From: Pseudomonadota bacterium | GTDB lineage: Bacteria; Pseudomonadota; Gammaproteobacteria; Acidiferrobacterales; UBA6901 | Assembly: GCA_021783175.1 (NCBI GenBank) | Contig: JAJXUF010000130.1 | Location: 1 to 8,649, forward strand | Reading direction: 5' to 3' | DNA: 8,649 bases | Shown: piece after piece, positions 6,318 through 8,649 of the stretch | Position numbering within the stretch: position 1 is the stretch's first letter | How the letters are laid out: each line of letters begins with the position of its first letter | Program-made: the position numbers and the translations under genes | The notes under the pieces: model-generated | Seen by the model: the letters and a program-made list of their open reading frames with translations, nothing else | Databases searched by the model: none | What the model was told of the DNA's origin: nothing

Positions 6318-6408
6318 AAGCAGGCAAGCCGCAAAGCGGCTGCTCGCAAAATTCGGCTGGGCGAGGGCAGATTTTGCGAGCTTTCGCCCAAAGGCGAAAT
6401 GCCTGCTT
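6318..6408. repeat. Nested inverted repeats forming a cloverleaf-like fold inside the MITE
   Basis: An outer stem pairs AAGCAGGCA (6318-6326) with TGCCTGCTT (6400-6408). It encloses three hairpins: AGCCGC-aaa-GCGGCT (6327-6341), GCTCGCAAAAT (6342-6352) with ATTTTGCGAGC (6371-6381), and TTTCGCC-caaa-GGCGAAA (6382-6399). All four stems are perfect and they abut with almost no unpaired bases, as in a four-way junction. Confidence 0.7.
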
Positions 6409-6429
6409 ACCCCACTTGCTGGTTTTGCC

Positions 6430-6452
6430 GGTCAATAGTTGTTCTATTGACC
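6430..6452. repeat. Perfect 9-bp hairpin in the right half of the MITE
   Basis: GGTCAATAG (6430-6438) and CTATTGACC (6444-6452) flank a five-base loop, followed by six A residues on the plus strand. On neither strand is it followed by a T tract in the position expected of an intrinsic terminator, so it is recorded only as a structural feature of the element. Confidence 0.6.
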
Positions 6453-6564
6453 AAAAAAGCGGTGAAATATGCACCGGCCAGACGGATTTGCAGCCGATTT
6501 TCTTTAAGTCCGACAGGCTCCTAGAAGCCGGAGATGGGCGGGCAGGGGGGCTCGAACAGTTCAC

Positions 6565-6608
6565 TTTAAATCTATCCATAACTAACTTATACTGTTCATT
6601 ATGGATAG
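6565..6608 (+). promoter_or_regulatory. IS607 tnpA promoter with inverted-repeat operator
   Basis: TTTAAA (6565-6570, 4/6) and TATACT (6588-6593, 5/6) are 17 bp apart. The expected transcript start is at about 6600, next to the tnpA ATG at 6601, and no ribosome binding site precedes it, so tnpA is probably leaderless. A perfect 10-bp inverted repeat CTATCCATAA (6572-6581) / TTATGGATAG (6599-6608) brackets the -10 box; the right arm includes the ATG. This fits autorepression by the TnpA HTH domain and may also be the transposon-end binding site. Confidence 0.55.
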
Positions 6609-7224
6609 GTATGTAGCGATAGGCGAAGCCTCTGTAGTGCTGGGCGTGTCGATTACGACGCTGCGGCGCTGGGAAGCTGAAGGCAAGTTGATACCGGAGC
6701 GCACAGCGGGGCGGCAGCGGCGGTATGACCTTGCCAAGCTCAAGCCTGAGTTGTTTCTCGGCGCCCCGCAAGACCGTAAAACCATCGCCTACGCTCGTGT
6801 CTCCAGCCACGATCAAAAAGACGATCTGGAACGGCAGAAACAGGTGTTGGAGTTGTATTGCGCCAAGCAAGGCTGGACATTTGAGGTGATTGCCGACCTC
6901 GGTTCCGGTATGAACTACAACAAAAAAGGCTTGAAACGGCTGCTGAACGAAATCATCGAAGGCCGCGTCGGGCGGCTGGTGGTCGCCCACAAAGACCGAC
7001 TGCTGCGCTTCGGCGCGGAACTGGTGTTTGCGATTTGCGAAGCGAAAGACGTGGAGGTGCTCATCATCAACAAAGGCGTGGACACGACCTTCGAGGAAGA
7101 CCTGGCGAAAGACGTGCTGGAGATCATCACGGTATTCTCGGCGCGACTCTACGGCAGCCGTAGCCGCAAGAACCAGAAACTGCTCGACGGCGTGAAGCAG
7201 GCCGTGGAGGCCGCCTCATGCTGA
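6601..7224 (+). CDS. tnpA: IS607-family serine transposase TnpA
   Basis: The protein has 207 residues, the usual size. Residues 1-50 form a MerR-like helix-turn-helix (YVAIGEASVVLGVSITTLRR, then WEAEGKLIPERTAGRQRRYD). Residues 60-185 form a serine-recombinase catalytic domain with TIAYARVSSHDQKDDLERQK, where Ser68 is the expected nucleophile and Arg66 a conserved active-site residue. Further conserved parts are GSGMNYNKKGLKRLL (101-115) and VVAHKDRLLRFG (127-138). This small-HTH-first order is diagnostic of IS607 and opposite to Tn3-type resolvases. It catalyses excision and insertion of the element through a circular intermediate at short core sequences. It overlaps tnpB by 7 bp, so translation is coupled. 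All catalytic residues are present; no frameshift is seen. Confidence 0.93.
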   Translation: MDRYVAIGEASVVLGVSITTLRRWEAEGKLIPERTAGRQRRYDLAKLKPELFLGAPQDRKTIAYARVSSHDQKDDLERQKQVLELYCAKQGWTFEVIADLGSGMNYNKKGLKRLLNEIIEGRVGRLVVAHKDRLLRFGAELVFAICEAKDVEVLIINKGVDTTFEEDLAKDVLEIITVFSARLYGSRSRKNQKLLDGVKQAVEAASC

Positions 7225-8510
7225 TCGCCCACAAGATCGCGCTCGACCCGAACAACGTGCAGGCGACTTACTTTGCCCGTGCCTCCGGGACAGCGCGCTT
7301 TGCCTACAACTGGGCGCTTGCCGAATGGCAACGCCAGTACGAGGCGTGCAAAGCCGATGCGTCGCTGCCGAAGCCTTCGCAAATGGCGCTGCGCCGCCAA
7401 CTCAACAGCATCAAGGACGAGCAGTTCCCGTGGATGAGGGGAGTCACCAAGAACGCGCCGCAGATGGCGATCATCCAGTTGGGCGCAGCCTTCAAGAACT
7501 TCTTCGCCGGTCGCGCCCAATTCCCGAAGTTCAGAAAGAAAGGTCTGCACGACCGATTCAGTCTGACCAACGATCAGTTCGGTGTCGATGGTTCACGCAT
7601 CCGTATCCCCAATCTTGGCTGGGTGCGGATGCGTGAGACGTTGCGTTTCAACGGCAAGATCATGTCGGCCACGGTTTCCCGCGTGGCTGACCGCTGGTTT
7701 GTCAGCATCTCCGTCGATGCCCCGGATAGTCTGCCCCTGCCACATGCCGAAAACCAAGGCGCGGTGGGTGTGGATTTGGGCGTATCGGCACTGGCAACGC
7801 TCTCGACGGGGGAAAAAATCGTCGGTCCAAAGCCTCACAAGGCATTGCTCAAGCGGCAAAAGCGGTTGTCCCACAGTTTGTCGCGCAAGCACAAAGCGGC
7901 CAAAGTAAAACTGGGTTTAGGAGCCAATGCGCCTATCCCAAAAGGTGTGCGGCTGCCCGTATCGGAGAACGCGAAGAAGGCCAGAGCCAAGCTGTCCCGG
8001 CTCCATGCCCGTATCGCCAATATCCGGCAGGACGCCTTGCATAAGCTTACGTCCGACCTGACCCGGCGGTTTCATACCATCGGTATCGAGAATCTGAACG
8101 TGCGCGGAATGCTCAAGAATCGCCGTTTGGCCCGCTCCATCGCCGATATGAGCTTTTTCGAGTTCCGGCGGCAACTGGAATACAAGGCCGGGCGACGCGG
8201 TGGCATCGTGGTGGTGGCCGACCGTTGGTTTCCGTCGAGTAAGACCTGCTCGGTATGCGGAACGATTCAGGAAAAAATGCCGCTGGCAGTGCGTCAGTGG
8301 ACGTGCCCGGATTGTGGAGCGATCCACGACCGGGATGTGAATGCGGCCAGGAATCTTCTGGCCCTTGGTTTGGCCGCCCTAAGCGGCTCTACGGCGAGTT
8401 CCGTCGTATGTGAAGCCTGTGGAGAGGAAGGCACTGGCTCGGGTCGCAAGACCGGAGTGAAACCGGCCTCGATGAAGCAGGAATCCAGCAGTAAAGCTAT
8501 CTATGGATAG
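7218..8510 (+). CDS. tnpB: TnpB, RNA-guided RuvC endonuclease of the IS607 element
   Basis: The protein has 430 residues, full length for TnpB. The N-terminal part includes FARASGTARFAYNWALAEWQ (19-38) and FFAGRAQFPKFRKKG (95-109). The RuvC nuclease shows all three acidic sites: Asp186 in GVDLGVSALATLS, Glu291 in IGIENLNVRGM, and Asp371/Asp373 in HDRDVNAARN. A four-cysteine zinc ribbon sits between the last two: CSVCG (344-348) and CPDCG (363-367). TnpB enzymes of the IS200/IS605 and IS607 groups are guided by an RNA from the element's 3' end to cut DNA next to a short motif, favouring retention of the element. The hydrophilic tail (about 385-430) likely overlaps that RNA. Start ATG 7218 overlaps the tnpA stop (7222-7224). 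It appears active by sequence. Confidence 0.93.
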   Translation: MLIAHKIALDPNNVQATYFARASGTARFAYNWALAEWQRQYEACKADASLPKPSQMALRRQLNSIKDEQFPWMRGVTKNAPQMAIIQLGAAFKNFFAGRAQFPKFRKKGLHDRFSLTNDQFGVDGSRIRIPNLGWVRMRETLRFNGKIMSATVSRVADRWFVSISVDAPDSLPLPHAENQGAVGVDLGVSALATLSTGEKIVGPKPHKALLKRQKRLSHSLSRKHKAAKVKLGLGANAPIPKGVRLPVSENAKKARAKLSRLHARIANIRQDALHKLTSDLTRRFHTIGIENLNVRGMLKNRRLARSIADMSFFEFRRQLEYKAGRRGGIVVVADRWFPSSKTCSVCGTIQEKMPLAVRQWTCPDCGAIHDRDVNAARNLLALGLAALSGSTASSVVCEACGEEGTGSGRKTGVKPASMKQESSSKAIYG

Positions 8511-8512
8511 GT
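8390..8512 (+). ncRNA. Predicted omega (guide scaffold) RNA at the IS607 right end
   Basis: In TnpB elements the guide scaffold is encoded by the 3' end of tnpB and the right terminus, with the guide copied from flanking DNA. Here the low-complexity tail of TnpB (about codons 390-430) and the stop codon coincide with the right end (TATGGATAGGT, 8502-8512). That leaves no separate 3' non-coding stretch, so the RNA must overlap the gene and the guide would begin at about 8513. The 5' limit is a guess; location inferred from family knowledge, not from a folded structure. Confidence 0.35.
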
Positions 8513-8522
8513 TTGCGTAGGT

Positions 8523-8649
8523 ATGGACGAACGGCTTATTGTTCCAGCTACGTCAACCGTAAGCTTTTCTTGGTTTGGCAGCCAAGATGGCCCTGCAGGT
8601 TTTGCCTTGTACACCGTTCACGGGACGAATTTCCTCTGCAAGCTCTACC
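8523..8649 (+). CDS. Unknown protein, N-terminal part (cut by window edge)
   Basis: The frame from ATG 8523 stays open to the window end. It reads MDERLIVPATSTVSFSWFGS, then QDGPAGFALYTVHGTNFLCK, then LY. An in-frame stop at 8508-8510 limits the start to this ATG; upstream is only a weak AGG four bases away. I do not recognise the family. It begins about 10 bp beyond the IS607 right end, so the IS may have replaced its native promoter or 5' end. Composition looks coding but 42 codons are not enough to be sure. Confidence 0.4.
   Translation, partial: MDERLIVPATSTVSFSWFGSQDGPAGFALYTVHGTNFLCKLY

Larger units (their letters stand above)
6280..6520. mobile_element. MITE-like element with terminal inverted repeats and CTAG flanks
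   Basis: AGCCTGTCGGACTT (6281-6294) and AAGTCCGACAGGCT (6506-6519) are perfect 14-bp inverted repeats. After one mismatch they continue with AAGAA, making 19 of 20. CTAG lies immediately outside on both sides (6276-6279 and 6521-6524), which fits a 4-bp target duplication. At 241 bp with no coding capacity it is a non-autonomous element. The 4-bp CTAG duplication recalls some IS5-group elements, but the parent element is not in the window and I cannot name it. It disrupts the 6045 gene fragment. Confidence 0.75.
6565..8512 (+). mobile_element. IS607-family insertion element (tnpA + tnpB), apparently complete
   Basis: The element carries the defining IS607 gene pair: a MerR-HTH serine transposase and a downstream overlapping TnpB. 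The family has no conventional terminal repeats and makes no target duplication, so the edges are estimated. The 9-mer CTATCCATA occurs at 6572-6580, and its complement occurs at 6600-6608 and 8502-8510. The longer TATGGATAGGT is repeated directly at 6600-6610 and 8502-8512. The right edge is probably at or just after the tnpB stop; the left edge lies between 6540 and 6572. Both genes appear intact. Confidence 0.8.

Noticed and set aside
6318..6452. Integron attC site or CRISPR-like array in the structured segment
   Set aside because: No GTTRRRY/RYYYAAC core pair is present, and the inverted repeats are distinct from each other, not a regular direct-repeat array.
6316..6990. Minus-strand 224-aa frame across the MITE and tnpA
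   Set aside because: It is antisense to tnpA and passes through the structured MITE; the part over the hairpins cannot be a conserved protein.
7149..8327. Minus-strand frames of 88-136 aa within tnpB
   Set aside because: They are antisense shadows of an intact, motif-complete tnpB.

Overview
The window looks like an accessory, mobile-element-rich region of a proteobacterium, probably beta- or gammaproteobacterial. The grounds are the Tn21-type Tn3-family ends, the codon preference of the long genes, sigma70-like promoters and a VapC/IS607 repertoire typical of Pseudomonadota; no gene fixes the genus. I see no tRNA, rRNA or CRISPR array.

Layout from left to right. (1) Positions 1-200 hold the 5' end of a GntR-family regulator read leftwards. 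It has a strong promoter, an overlapping palindromic operator and apparently no leader. (2) Positions 219-378 hold a non-coding repeat (copy A) that recurs at 5857-6013 (copy B) at about 80% identity by hand alignment. (3) Position 418 begins a Tn3-family transposon remnant: a 38-bp Tn21-like terminal inverted repeat, then a two-gene leftward operon for a type II P-type cation ATPase and a putative Na+/H+ antiporter, then a Tn21-like res site, then the first ~37 codons of a decayed tnpR resolvase. tnpA and the second terminal repeat are missing. (4) Positions 4731-6560 are a graveyard: the C-terminal half of a frameshifted VapC PIN toxin, a frameshifted membrane HExxH (M50-like) protein, a small exported-type protein cut off by repeat copy B, and a short unknown gene fragment. 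That last fragment is interrupted by a 241-bp MITE-like element (6280-6520) with 14-bp perfect terminal inverted repeats, CTAG on both sides and a cloverleaf-like internal fold. (5) About 6565-8512 is an apparently intact IS607-family element: tnpA serine transposase plus tnpB RNA-guided nuclease overlapping by 7 bp. Its ends share a 9-mer that probably binds TnpA. (6) From 8523 a new partial reading frame leaves the window.

The functional genes are the ATPase and antiporter, which form one transcription unit and probably export cations (the ion is unknown), and the IS607 pair. The other coding material is partial or decayed. The most notable points are the ion-transport cargo placed right against a res site, the 241-bp structured element whose removal restores an open reading frame, the diverged 160-bp repeat that seems to supply a -35 box to gntR, and the intact TnpB with a probable omega RNA.
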